DNA of 64,000 nt from Aquanectria penicillioides (lineage: Eukaryota; Ascomycota; Sordariomycetes; Hypocreales; Nectriaceae). Shown piece after piece: positions 33,346 through 43,723 of this stretch (its first letter is position 1; each line of letters begins with the position of its first letter). Made by a program: the position numbers and the translations under genes. Location of the stretch: assembly GCA_003415625.1 (NCBI GenBank), contig PYIU01000005.1:749001-813000 (forward strand). Reading direction: 5' to 3'. The notes under the pieces are model-generated. The model was given only the letters and a program-made list of their open reading frames with translations. It was not told where the DNA came from and made no database searches.

Positions 33346-36324
33346 GTTAGCTAGGGTGATATAGTGGTCATGGAGATGGCGTTACTTACTGGAACTCAGC
33401 TGGCAGTGAGGGCGCGTAAGAAATGAATATAGTATAATGGAATAGAGCACGATTCTCACTTGGGGTAGCACGATAGGCTCTGGGATAGCAGTAGCTTGTT
33501 TGAGAGAGGCTGGCGGCTCATTCCAGAAGATGCCTCTTCGCGTCCGCGAAGTTGTGCCAAGTTGTCGGCAACTCTTGATTTGGGAGGAACGTTCTTGTTG
33601 ACTAAAACGTTGGCTCTAAGAAGCAAGAACTCTGCACCAGCCTCCGAGCGTACCTCTCAAGATGCTACTAGCTCGCAACCTGACTGTTAGTATGTCGAGA
33701 GGAGGTTTGGTGCCCAGATGAGTGATCGAATATATATTCGGTACGAACAGATTTCTTTATGATCAAGGGACAAGTGATATGGGAAGGAGACACTTGGTCT
33801 AGCTCGACACAAAGTCGCACTGTCGAGATTGATGATATGCTGCCATCGCCATCATCAAGACTCGTCTCTTTGGTGTATACAGTATATAGGCACCACAAAG
33901 ACGATGCTAAATTCGGAACCCATCCTTCTCTGGGAAGGGTAGATATATGACCAGTGGTTGCGAAGTGATGAGCGTCTCTCTTCGTTAAAAAAGCTGAAAT
34001 CCAGGGCAGGACCATGGTGTTCGTACAACTAAGGGTAGAGGAACGTGTTGCCTGGTGTAGCAAACATGAATATCATTCGCCCTCCTGATAGTCGCGAGGG
34101 GATGACACTGCATCGGACGCCTCCTGAACAAACAAATGTTTCCGCAAGCCACGAAAACACGCCAATGAGATTTTCTTGAATCTCTTTTATATAGTTGACC
34201 CCACATAAAATCCTGCAATTCCACCTAATTTTGCTCCGATAATATTCTGATTCTTCTCATAATGTTGATCCAGTCGGCCAAACGACGTCAAACAAGGTGA
34301 CGCGTGATCCAGGACCTGAAAGCTGCAACAAAAACATCCTTCCAGTTTCCCAAAACCATAGCACAATGCAAGGAACATTGTAGAACAATCACCAGGCGTT
34401 GCGTATGTCGTTTTCTTGGCAATGGAGCTTCTCATAGCTCCTTGATTTGCCCAGAAGTTTGTCAAACTAAGCCAAAAGTCCATCAAACGACTCATTCTAA
34501 TGACTGACCTGTAATTTTCCGGCAATCATTGATTGCCTCAGTTAGGCGACTAGGATAATTTGATAACTGCTCTTTTTTGTTGTCAGACACTACAATGCAC
34601 TCACTGTACGAGCAAACGGAGCGGCTCCTTGAAGGTAACATCGACTTGTTGCAAAGTCGTTGGAAGTAATCACATTTCCAAAGGCATGCTCATGATCAAG
34701 AGCCCCTTAGCTATTCGCTCGGTCTCGAATGTTGTCCTTGAATATCCATCAACCTTTAAATCGTATTTTATCCATATTCGATCTACTATACCATTTTATT
34801 TCTCTGGCCTACTAAACGGTATCCGCCCTTATTCTCATCAAGCCTTGCTCAATTTCTACCCAACCCTCCAAATTGTCGCCAAGCCCGCCCGGCCTAGCAC
34901 CCTGTCCATCGCTCCTCGCCATTCCCTTCCTGTCCTTGTCTGATCTTATTCAGACTTCGAGATGCCTGGAGAAGCTGGGCATTCAACATCGTCAACTGCG
35001 CGCGGTCCACGTTCAAATTTGGAGTTTCTTCGACTCCTTGTCAATGCCAGTCTTGATCAGACAGTCTCCTTCGACCCCATCATCTGCCTTGATGGTTTCG
35101 TCGGCATAGATTGAAATTGAATTCTCTTCAGCGCGGGGCCATTTCTTTTGGCCTGGTTCCCTTGACACGTAGAGCTCAGACCAGGTCATGAAGCAAGTGC
35201 GCAACACTCGGGAGCTCCACGCATACTGCAATAAACGGGATGCATCATATCTTATGGATAAATCCAAGATAAGACCTCAGTGGAGCTAATTTTGTGACCG
35301 ATGTATCCAACAAGGCCATTTGCCTAGGGACTGCAACAGGACGCTTCGATGATCTCGGCTGAGTTCATCTGCCGCAACAAGAGCTGATTTCTCATTCTTC
35401 TGTACCGATCCTCGACGTACTTGGACTTCTTTATCGCTCAATCCCTTTTAAGAATCTTGGGCATTGAGAAGCTGGGTCTGTCGGCTTAGTTGCGCCACAA
35501 ACTGAAGATGAATATTACGCTACTATTGCCCACATTCGAAACCAGTTTCCTAGACTTAGACCTGCGTATTCCCACATGCCCTTAGGTTTCCCAAGGATTC
35601 CCAACGATGGTGTTGATCAGATACTGTTAATTCCATCCTTCGCTTCGTGTAATTTAGAGACAAACAGCCCAAACCTATCTAAGGAATCGCTCATGCGATG
35701 GCAGTGTATCTTGGGGATATTCGCCAAGACCCCACCAAATTCGGAGGAGGAAAAGCTGACTTCTCTCGCCAACAAAGCCTTACCACAATGGCCATTCAAC
35801 TTGTGGAGACTGCATGTCGATGAGCCATGCTTACCTTCCAGCCCCGAGGATCAAAAGACTACCGCTGTTCTCACTTGCCACGTACTTGGACGTGAGCAGT
35901 CTACGGCTCATGCAAGCTGCCTTACACTCCCAAGGGTGCTAGTGCTCACATAGAGGCATTTGTGAGACCCGTGAGCATTCTGATATGTGACTTGTTCGCA
36001 TTCGCTACAGCTGAAAGCGAGGATGCGATAAGAATAGAAATGAGCTAATTGTATGGCCATTGATGGTGCTAATGCCAACCAAACTGTCGCTAGACACTTC
36101 TGGCAATGACAAAAAGACGATAACCTCAGCATCCAAGTCCCATTCCTTCCTGAATACGACTCTATCTAGTACAGGAATGCCGCTTCCAACAAACATGCGG
36201 CCAATACTGAGGAGAATCTCTCCCGTCTGGGTGTAATGGTTGAGGTGGAAGAGAAAGTGAAGAAACCAAGTCGCTCAGAGTGCTTCCAATGAAACAGACG
36301 CTCGCAGACCAAGACGTCAAGGTT
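33346..36324. other. Gene-poor stretch with fragments of decayed coding sequence
   Basis: No intact gene is supported. Short protein-like pieces occur on the plus strand near 34,585-34,660 and 34,960-35,110, and a longer one at 35,363-35,953 (listed separately). Minus-strand open frames such as 33668-34063 have no recognised domain. Confidence 0.45.
35363..35953 (+). pseudogene. Possible decayed gene fragment, unknown product
   Basis: One reading frame is open from 35363 to 35953 except for a single TGA at 35465-35467. Its translation (VPILDVLGLLYRSIPF before the stop; EDEYYATIAHIRNQFPRLRP and RWQCILGIFAKTPPNSEEE after it) looks like real protein with helical segments. No start codon with good context, intron or domain was found. 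The stop can be read as a mutated codon of a dead gene or the feature may be chance. Confidence 0.25.
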
Positions 36325-37642
36325 CTAATTACCCGTTATGCTGTTTGCGCAAACTTGTGAAAAATCATTACAATAGAGCACACCAAGCTCCGTCTTCTGA
36401 GAGTCCAAAAATCGGAGTACCGGCCTCAACCCCTGGAGAGTTTCGAAACCTAGCATTGTCTTGAGCGAGATATCTTCTCTGGCGACGATCGCTGTGCTAC
36501 GTAGCCTCGTCGTAAGGCACGCGGCTACAGGTGCCGTCGTGGTTCCAGACACATCCATCGGCATTAGGATAGACTATTATATCATTAGTTGTAAACAAGA
36601 TTATTGATGAATAATTTAGCAATATGGTGCTTACTATAAAGCAACTAGTGTTTATAGTAATGCTAACGCTGAAGGGAGGGGAGGAAGACGACCCAGAGCG
36701 GGAGTTTAGGCGATGTCCTGAGTCAGTTCGCAATGGTTTCTGGAACGATTTGGGGTTATTCCATACATTATCATTGTCATCGGTTTCCTTTTTGCTTTTA
36801 TCAACGTCATCGCCTTTGGCGTCTTCATCGAAGGTCATAGGCTAAAGCTATTAGCACCTAGATACAAGGTAATTCGAAATATCTCTTACTAGGAGCACAG
36901 CATCCTCGAGATAACCTATTAGTGCATCCAAGGGGGAAGGGGAGGAGGGGGAGGCAACGCCTGAACTGGTGGAGGGGTGAGTGTTGGCTTGGGCGACAGA
37001 AGCGGCGGGAGCGGCAGGATTCTTGTGAAGCTTGCTCTGTACAAACTGATCAGTAAATGGCTTCAAGCCTTTTTGGTTGTCTTACCAAATCAGGCATTGG
37101 CGAAGGAGGAGGCGATACACCACGCTGCGCAGCTTTTCGGGGAGTCCACTTGGGGCGCAAGTTTCCCATTACCGCTTCATACCAACCTGTATCGATTAGA
37201 ATTGATTGATCAATGAAAGACATTGCTTACGTTCGACTTCAGTCACTGTATCATGGGATAAGGTCCCCTTCTTACGCGCCTCGAGCTGTTGCTTATGGGC
37301 TGTGAAGTAATGTTGGCGCAAATTGGAGTCTGAAGAGAACTTTCTCGTCTATAATTTTTAGTAGAGGAATTTGAAACGTCTCCAAGACACAATCAGATCA
37401 TCTATCATTGTGATACTCACATTGACGCAAATCTGGTCTGGCGCGTATCTCCAGCGACAGTAGACTTCCCCAGGGACAAGAAAGTACTCGCCATTCTAAA
37501 TTCATCAGCTAATTGAACCAACTACAAATCATCTCCAGCCTACCTGGTTCTGCGGCAGCTCGGGGAGGAGGTGCTCCGGTGGGCGCTGACCATTATTCAG
37601 GTAGCGTTGGTATGCATCTCTTGACTTGTACCCAGGAGCCAT
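36325..37642 (-). CDS. C2H2-like zinc-finger protein of unknown function, seven small exons
   Basis: Exons proposed: 37642-37544, 37495-37421, 37348-37231, 37186-37086, 37036-36890, 36841-36635 and 36573-36325, giving 331 residues. Introns are 44-72 bases with good donors (GTAGGC, GTGAGT, GTAAGC, GTAAGA). The start MAPGYKSRDAYQRYLNNGQR is followed by GEYFLVPGEVYCRWRYAPDQ, then IC, and SNLRQHYFTAH, making one C-x8-C...H-x5-H finger split by an intron. Then come a WTPRKAAQRGVSPPPSP segment, a Ser/Pro/Ala linker, a short LDALIGYLEDAVLL helix and an acidic stretch. The last exon is uncertain: the phase-consistent junction gives an end at 36325, while a neighbouring frame carries NADGCVWNHDGTCSRVPY and stops at 36497. 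Nuclear location and regulatory role are only inferred. The gene may be in early decay. Confidence 0.45.
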
Positions 37643-37914
37643 TTGAAGAGTTGGCGAACGAGAATGGTGCGGAAATTTCGAAAGGAGAGGGGGAGAATGA
37701 ATGGGCTGGAAGCGATAGAAGCGAAACGCGGTTGCGAACGAGAACCACGCGGCCATGCTCCCCTAGCGCAGAAACAACTCACGCGCACACATTATTTCCC
37801 AAGCGTTTGCGCCTATTGCAAACTTAGCGGCGGTTTCCAACAGACATTATGGTTTGTTAAACAATATTGATAAGATTGGGGTGTTTTGGGGAGCATATTC
37901 GTCCAGCTTGCGAC

Positions 37915-38188
37915 CTAGATTGATGGAGTCGTTTGCCTTCTTGCTAGAAATAGGAGTTCGCTAGCAGACGGACTAGTCACTACAGCGACCAGGAGGCGGA
38001 TATCTTTCAGAGGATAGCTTTGTTGTGGAATGGTTAGCAAGAGGCTGAAATGAAGAACTAACACGTTGAGCGCAATTGATGGGTGAGTCTTTGGCAACCA
38101 CACTCTCAGCGATATCCTTCAAGGCGCCGTCAATGATAATGCTGTCTTCAGAATCGTCAAGTGTGCTGAATCCCCTTTTGGATGCCAT
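37915..38188 (-). CDS. Possible 70-residue protein, unknown
   Basis: Two exons, 38188-38065 and 38003-37915, joined by a 61-base intron with a TTGCTAACC branch site, give 70 residues beginning MASKRGFSTLDDSEDSIIID. The donor GTGTTA is weak; a nearby GTTAGT donor would give a different, shorter end. It lies just upstream of the zinc-finger gene on the same strand. No domain is recognised. It may be a remnant. Confidence 0.25.
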
Positions 38189-40858
38189 AAATGCCCACGA
38201 TGGCTTTTATTGTGAGCATCTTGCTCTGGGTATCTGATGGAGGACATACTCAGAAGAAACGGGTGGTCCATCAACGCATTACATTCACGTTAAAATCCGA
38301 CAAAAGAACCATCGGGCTCTTTTCGGTCAGTCAGGTCTTCTAAAAAATACCAATATTTAGACTGATGCAGTTAAAAGCTCATCTCGGTAATGTCGCTGGA
38401 TGATGAAGCTATAAGTAATAAGATGCCTCTTGGAGATCGCACGGTAATCATCCAAACGGATATTGGGTTGGCCGCGGCGCTTCATTTGAAGCAGTTCTTT
38501 ATTATTGAAACAAAGCACGAGGCTAGTTGAGCAAACCAGATATATTCATTACTTGCCAGGGGATGAAGGAAAACGTTAAAATACATAAATAAGACGAGAA
38601 AAAAAATACAATAAAAGAAGATGCAGTAAGTCTTGTTCTTAGACTATCAGTACTATTAAAAACAATAAAGAGAGACGTGGATGGGACTAGGCTTTGGTTT
38701 TAGCGGCTTGACAGGCCTTCACTTGAAATCGAAGTTTTAGACAAGATTGAAACCATGTATTAGCGACCAAAATGTTCTCTTGAAACTGCTGAAGCAGAGT
38801 AGAAGCACACTTGTCACAGGGAAGAAGAACCAGCCGGTGGCAGGAAGGGTAGCTCAGGGCTGGTTGGGGGTGCCGGTGGGTGACCATGATGCCGGTGGGG
38901 GAGGAGCCGCTATTATTAGCAGGTACGAGAAAGCTAGCGCAAACGATAAGATAACTTAGAGCTCGGCCTGAGCACATGCCGAAACCGGACCCTTGGCCTC
39001 TCGTAGCAGCCTTTGCGGTTATTAACACCAAGCTGTCACCGGTACGTAAGAGAAACCAAGTGGCCAGCATGTCAATTCTCGTCAAGGTGAGCCAATTTCC
39101 TTCCCGGGTGAGGGAGCGAGAGACAAAGTTCTCAGCTCGGAGTTTGGGCTGATGATGGCTGGCAATGCGACGCAGCCGAAACCCCAAAGAAAATCTGCGA
39201 TGGTTCCCATGACAGGACGGCGCGTGGGGCCTCATGCTGTAGGCCTGCAGGCCCTGGAACGCTGCATGCCGCTAGCGTTTCTAGGGCGTCCACTGAACGT
39301 TCCTGACAGTGGAGGCAGAGGGTCACCGGGCTAGTTTTTCAATGTCCGGGGCCCAACCTAGAAGGAAAAAGGAGACATGAAATTGATGAAGCGTGGTCAC
39401 CGCCGGCAACGAGGGCATGACAGCGGGCGTTTTTGGGCTATTGGGTTCGTCGCTAGAGGGCGGGCTATTAGATACAGGCAGGTAGACAGACAGGTTGCTT
39501 GCGAGATAAGGAAGCTTGAAGGAGGGTGGGGGAGGGGGGGGGGCTTTTTGTCGAGGAAATGAAACCCAAGCTTGGCGGGAAGAAGGAAGCAGCTCAGAAG
39601 AACGAAAAAAAGAAAAATTGATCCATGCCTCATCTCTGCTGCTTCTTGCTGCCGCTGATATTGATGCATCATGCTATGGCTCCACAAGCGGAGCAGATGC
39701 TTGCAACGAGCTTAGAGACGGGACCCGAAAAGAGGGGCGGAAGCTCCGTCATGGAGGCGCTCTCATGGCTAAGTCGGAATCCCGGGACGATGGGCAATGC
39801 GTCTTGTTAATTATAAGCTGTTGTTTCGCATTAAGAAAAGGACTTGGGTATTTGAAAATAAAACAATTGAAAAAAAAAATGAAAATTGAAACTCGTTGAG
39901 GGAGTCCAAGGTGAGACTAGCAGAATCGACGCCGAGGCACAGTCGCTGTCGCAATCGCAATCTCCATTCGGCTCAGCCACCCCTCTTTCGATCGCATTCC
40001 CACGAGTGACGTGCGTTGACGAGATCCCCGCGGTTCAACTCATCATCACTTGATGGTCGAGGCCTCATCATCCCATTGCATAACCATTTGACTTGTTTCT
40101 TCTCAGTCTCACTTCCCCTTTGGGTCCCCTTGTCGCTCCCCGCGTCTTCTCCTCTTCCCACGTTGCTGTCTTGCATCCGCGTGCTGCAATCGGCCTCCAA
40201 TGACACTCACGATCTCGCCCTCGCCCTCGTAAATCCCCTCTCGTCCACTCGTCCGCGTCTGTTCCATTTCTCCTCACGGCACGGATGCCTCCCGTCCCCC
40301 TCATCTTATCACCTGTTTTTTTCCCTCTGTGCCCTCATCTCTGGCTTGATCTCATCACCGTTCGACAAGCCCATTTGCTGCGTCCCCCGCTTCCCTTGCA
40401 TCCCCATTTTTTAACACTCGCTGAGGGTGGGAGGGCGTCTCACTCACTTTCACCTGCCGAGGAGCTCACCTTCCCGCGACGCACACCTCCACATTTCTCC
40501 CAAACAAAATAAACCACGCTTCTCGCCTCTAGTGTGCATCCATCCCCTTTTTCCATCTTGGCCAAAAGGAACGGGCACCAGCGCAGCCTCGACCGGGGGC
40601 CTTATTCCGTCTTGTCGGATATCTTACGTACTGGGTATCTGTCCGCCGGCGCTGCGCTGCTCATCACTGGCCGTTGACCGGCTTCTTCCCGCTTGCCGGC
40701 CACCCTCGACCGCCGGGCTGCATCGGCCGAGCCTCGGACGCACACCACTCAAGCACCGCCCGCCACGCCCGACGATCGTGCGCTTATCAGATCCTGGGGC
40801 TGGTGGGTAACCTGGCGCAGGCCAAGCCAAACCCCATCCTCATCAACCGATTGAAGCC
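38189..40858. other. Intergenic and long CT-rich leader of the Cys-pair protein gene
   Basis: No gene is supported from 38.2 to 40.0 kb. An A-rich stretch at 38578-38620 resembles the one at 32.8 kb. From about 40,040 to 40,560 the plus strand is rich in TCTTCC/CCTCTC tracts, a long leader or promoter of the gene starting at 40859. A 61-codon frame at 39625 with a hydrophobic start was considered and not called. Confidence 0.5.
38578..38595. repeat. A-rich core shared with 32795-32812
   Basis: AAAATACATAAATAAGAC here and AAAATACATAAATGAGAC at 32795-32812 differ at one base, and both continue into AT-rich sequence containing ACAATAA. May be tails of one dispersed repeat or chance in AT-rich sequence. 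Confidence 0.4.
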
Positions 40859-42688
40859 ATGGCGCGTTTTGTGGATTTGGACGAAGACGACGACGCAGGC
40901 CCCGGCCTCGTTGTTGGCCCTGCGTCTGCGTCTGTGTCTGGCGCTGATGCTGCAGCTACTCAACGTCCTCGTGAACCGGTACCCCCGGTCCCGATGCCGG
41001 GCGAGCTACATCATGACGATGACCCCCATCTACATCACCTACGACAACATCAACTGCAGCAGCACCAGCATTTGCTACTTCTCAAGAAACTTCAGTTACT
41101 TTCCGCCAACGGACGGAATGGCCCCTGGCCCGACGGCTACTACAACACCCAGCCGATAGGCACCATGGACGAGTCCACCTTTCGCAGTCCTGTCACGGAC
41201 GCGCTGCAATGCTACCCGTATGTCATGGTTCTCCCCTATTCCCTCATGCTACTCTATCCTGCCTTGATCCCCGCCCGTGTCTCCCCAGATTGGCCTTTGC
41301 AGGAGGCATAGCTGGCTATGGAATCATCTCCCAACAACCAAGCATGCCTACTCTACGATAAGAGTTCCCCGATGTGCTAACCAGCTGCCTCCTTTCTTTC
41401 ACCAGTATCGTTATTGCAGTTGCCTCCTCCATCGACCTGAACACCCTCGATGCCCTCTCCCGCACCTGTCGCCTTATCCATCATGGTCTTCTCCAATACC
41501 GCAACATCCTCCTCTCTTCCACCCTTCACTGCAGCAACGAGGCTGTTCCTGTCGATCCCTCCGAGACCTTCCGCTACCGAGCCCGTGCTGGTAACTGGTT
41601 CTACATGGAAGACGGGAGGAATTACAATGGCAAGTCTGGCGACTGTGCTCGGGACATGGTCGGCGAGTGTCGTCGTTGCAGCGAGGTGATATGCAGGGTA
41701 AGTTTCAACACCCAAAAAAAAAAACCCTCCCACCAACGAGCTTGTTACAAACCGACAACAAAGTTCCAAAGATTCGCAATTGAGTGCTGACACATGGTCT
41801 TTATCGTTGCAGAACTGTGCGATCAAGCCCCCGGCACCAGTTGCACTGCGTGAGAGGCATCGTAGGCTCTGCAAGTCTTGCGTTCATGCCCCAATCGGGA
41901 CCCTGGCCAAGCCGGCCCTGGATCCAGACCTGCAGTTGACTTCAGACGCTCTCCAACGCGCCATCTGCAAGTGCGACGACGAAGGAGTTTGGCTGTGCCA
42001 ACCCTGCGGACGAAGCATTCGTGGCGCTGATAACGAATACCAGCGGTATGTGTCCTCCTCTCATAGCATCACTCGCGATCCAGCCCAGACATGTCGACTA
42101 ACACCACTGCCCCAACGTAGCATCTGGCGCTGGCGTAACCAGTACGGTGAGATCCTCGGCGGCCTCGGAACGGGAATCGGCGAGGGCGACCGAGGCGTCA
42201 TCTGTGGCCGTGAAGCCGACTGCTGTGCCGCTAAGGAGCGTGAGCAGCAGCTGGACTGCGACGCCGAAGATGCCCGAGATGGCAACGTCGTCACGGCCCC
42301 AGACCCCGATCCGGCGCAGGCTCAGGTAGCACCTGTCGATGCCCTGATCGAGTCCTTGCGTCTGTCGCATCAGGATCGCACGCCTTCGCCCATGCTTGGT
42401 CCAGGCTATAACCGCCACGAGATCGAGGGCATCGGCGGCATCGTCAAGCGTAAGCGTGTCCGCATGGTACGTGTCGGCGCTTGCGTCCCCGAGTGGGATG
42501 ATGAGCGTGGCAGCGGCACCCGGATCCTTGGTCGTGAGGTCCGTGGAGCTCGCAGAAGCTGGTGTGGGTGGTGTTGGCGTGTCATTCCCGGCGAGAAGGA
42601 CATCACAAACGAGCCCTTGTCGTCGTCTTCATCGTCGGTTGGCAGCAGCAGTCGAAGGACATCGACTTCCAATTCGGTGACGTTTTAA
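40859..42688 (+). CDS. Cysteine-pair (putative zinc-binding) protein with F-box-like segment
   Basis: Four exons, 40859-41217, 41406-41697, 41813-42045 and 42121-42688, give 483 residues. The start MARFVDLDEDDDAGPGLVVG is acidic, followed by a His/Gln-rich stretch. Then IDLNTLDALSRTCRLIHHGL resembles the second half of an F-box. A tight C-x2-C-x4-C-x2-C cluster (208, 211, 216, 219) is split by intron 2 and followed by LCKSC, ICKC and LCQPC pairs and, near the C-terminus, WCGWC, so several zinc sites are likely. The end is Ser-rich. The arrangement suggests a B-box- or RING-like scaffold used in ubiquitin-related work, but I can name no family and no catalytic function. Intron 1 is long (188 bases) but has consensus GTATGT and TGCTAACC signals. 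The second and third introns are 115 and 75 bases. Confidence 0.75.
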
Positions 42689-43096
42689 AAGCAGGTGTGG
42701 TTCCAACGTTTTGATCGTGGCTCGAAGGACTGCGTATGATCTGGACTCTGGGCTGGGTAATTTGGATTTCATCTATTTGGGTTAGGGTACATAAATAACT
42801 GGGTATATGAGCCATAAGTAATAAAACATGTGGAAGATGGGGAGAGCGCCCTTGGGAACCTTGAGAGGGGTAAAAATACAAAAAGGGTGTTTTGTAGTAT
42901 TTAGGGAGTTCTTGGTATCGGCAATTATACAATGAATTGAGCCATCCGACCATTCTAAGCCTCCGCAAACATACCCATTCACGGACATCGCTCTACTTCC
43001 AAATAATCCTACATGGGTCGAATGGTCTTGTATGGGTCCAGGTCCGTAACTCTGTCATAATGGCACATTTGCCAAAGGGTTGACGTCTTTTTTCTT
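42689..43096. other. Shared 3' region of two convergent genes
   Basis: 408 bases between two convergent stop codons. AT-rich from 42,780 to 42,950, with TACATAAATAA and AATAAAA strings that could serve as polyadenylation signals in either direction. Confidence 0.5.
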
Positions 43097-43723
43097 TTAC
43101 AGCTGTCCACGGTAGAGCATCTCTGTCCTCCGCTTGCGGTCTTCTCGGGCCTTTGTTCGAATGTGACCCCATCTGCTCTCCCTCCGCTCGGCCTTGTCCT
43201 TGAGGGCCTGCAGGTATTCGGCAGACGCAGGTGCGACCATGCGCACGAAAACAGAGGAGCATTTGAACTTCTCAGCAAGGGCGTTGGCGGTCCACTTGAA
43301 GGGATCCTCGATGCGGAGGCGCTTGATCTCCATGATCTCTTCGGCGCCGAGGTGGTACGTGGGAGTGCGCTTCTTGTATCGCATCTCTTGAGGGAGCTGA
43401 GACACCTTGTTGGGAGCAGCGGGGGATTCGGTCATGTGGCGCAGGCGAGTGAGAGAAACTCTGCGGGGATCGTTGTTGGGGAGGAAGATGAAGGGGGTGT
43501 GTTCGGGAGTGGCTTCGGAGGAAGGAGGGTTGTAGATGATAGAGTCGGCGGCAGGGAAGGCGGCGCTGCGGTCGGGGAGGAAGGAGTCGTGAGGCGCAAT
43601 CTTGAGAGAGCGCTTCGTCCTAGAGGTCGTCTTATGTCCACGGACGGAGGTGAGAGGAAGGGTGGTCGAGCGTGGAGTCGTCAACAGCCTGGCGGCCGGA
43701 CGGGCAATGGCTCGAAACTCCAT
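43097..43723 (-). CDS. mrpl20: Mitochondrial large-subunit ribosomal protein mL58 (MRPL20 type)
   Basis: An intronless 208-residue protein. The start MEFRAIARPAARLLTTPRST is an Arg-rich, acid-free mitochondrial targeting sequence, followed by RGHKTTSRTKRSLKIAPHDS, then F, the hallmark of fungal mL58/MRPL20. Further family features are HTPFIFLPNNDPRR, the RYKKRTPTYHLGAEEIMEIK stretch that contacts rRNA, and the basic helical tail with RRESRWGHIRTKAREDRKRR. The protein is a fungus-specific part of the 54S subunit. Its length fits the family (about 195-230). The gene converges with the Cys-pair protein gene. Confidence 0.88.
   Translation of the reverse strand: MEFRAIARPAARLLTTPRSTTLPLTSVRGHKTTSRTKRSLKIAPHDSFLPDRSAAFPAADSIIYNPPSSEATPEHTPFIFLPNNDPRRVSLTRLRHMTESPAAPNKVSQLPQEMRYKKRTPTYHLGAEEIMEIKRLRIEDPFKWTANALAEKFKCSSVFVRMVAPASAEYLQALKDKAERRESRWGHIRTKAREDRKRRTEMLYRGQL

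Noticed and set aside
38687..39235. 182-codon minus-strand frame
   Set aside because: The amino-acid order looks random, no motif is present and no intron extends it.
39625..39810. 61-residue frame with a hydrophobic start and an internal KR, like a small secreted precursor
   Set aside because: The hydrophobic part is short and interrupted by His and Cys, no introns or TATA element support it, and other frames overlap. Kept as unlikely.
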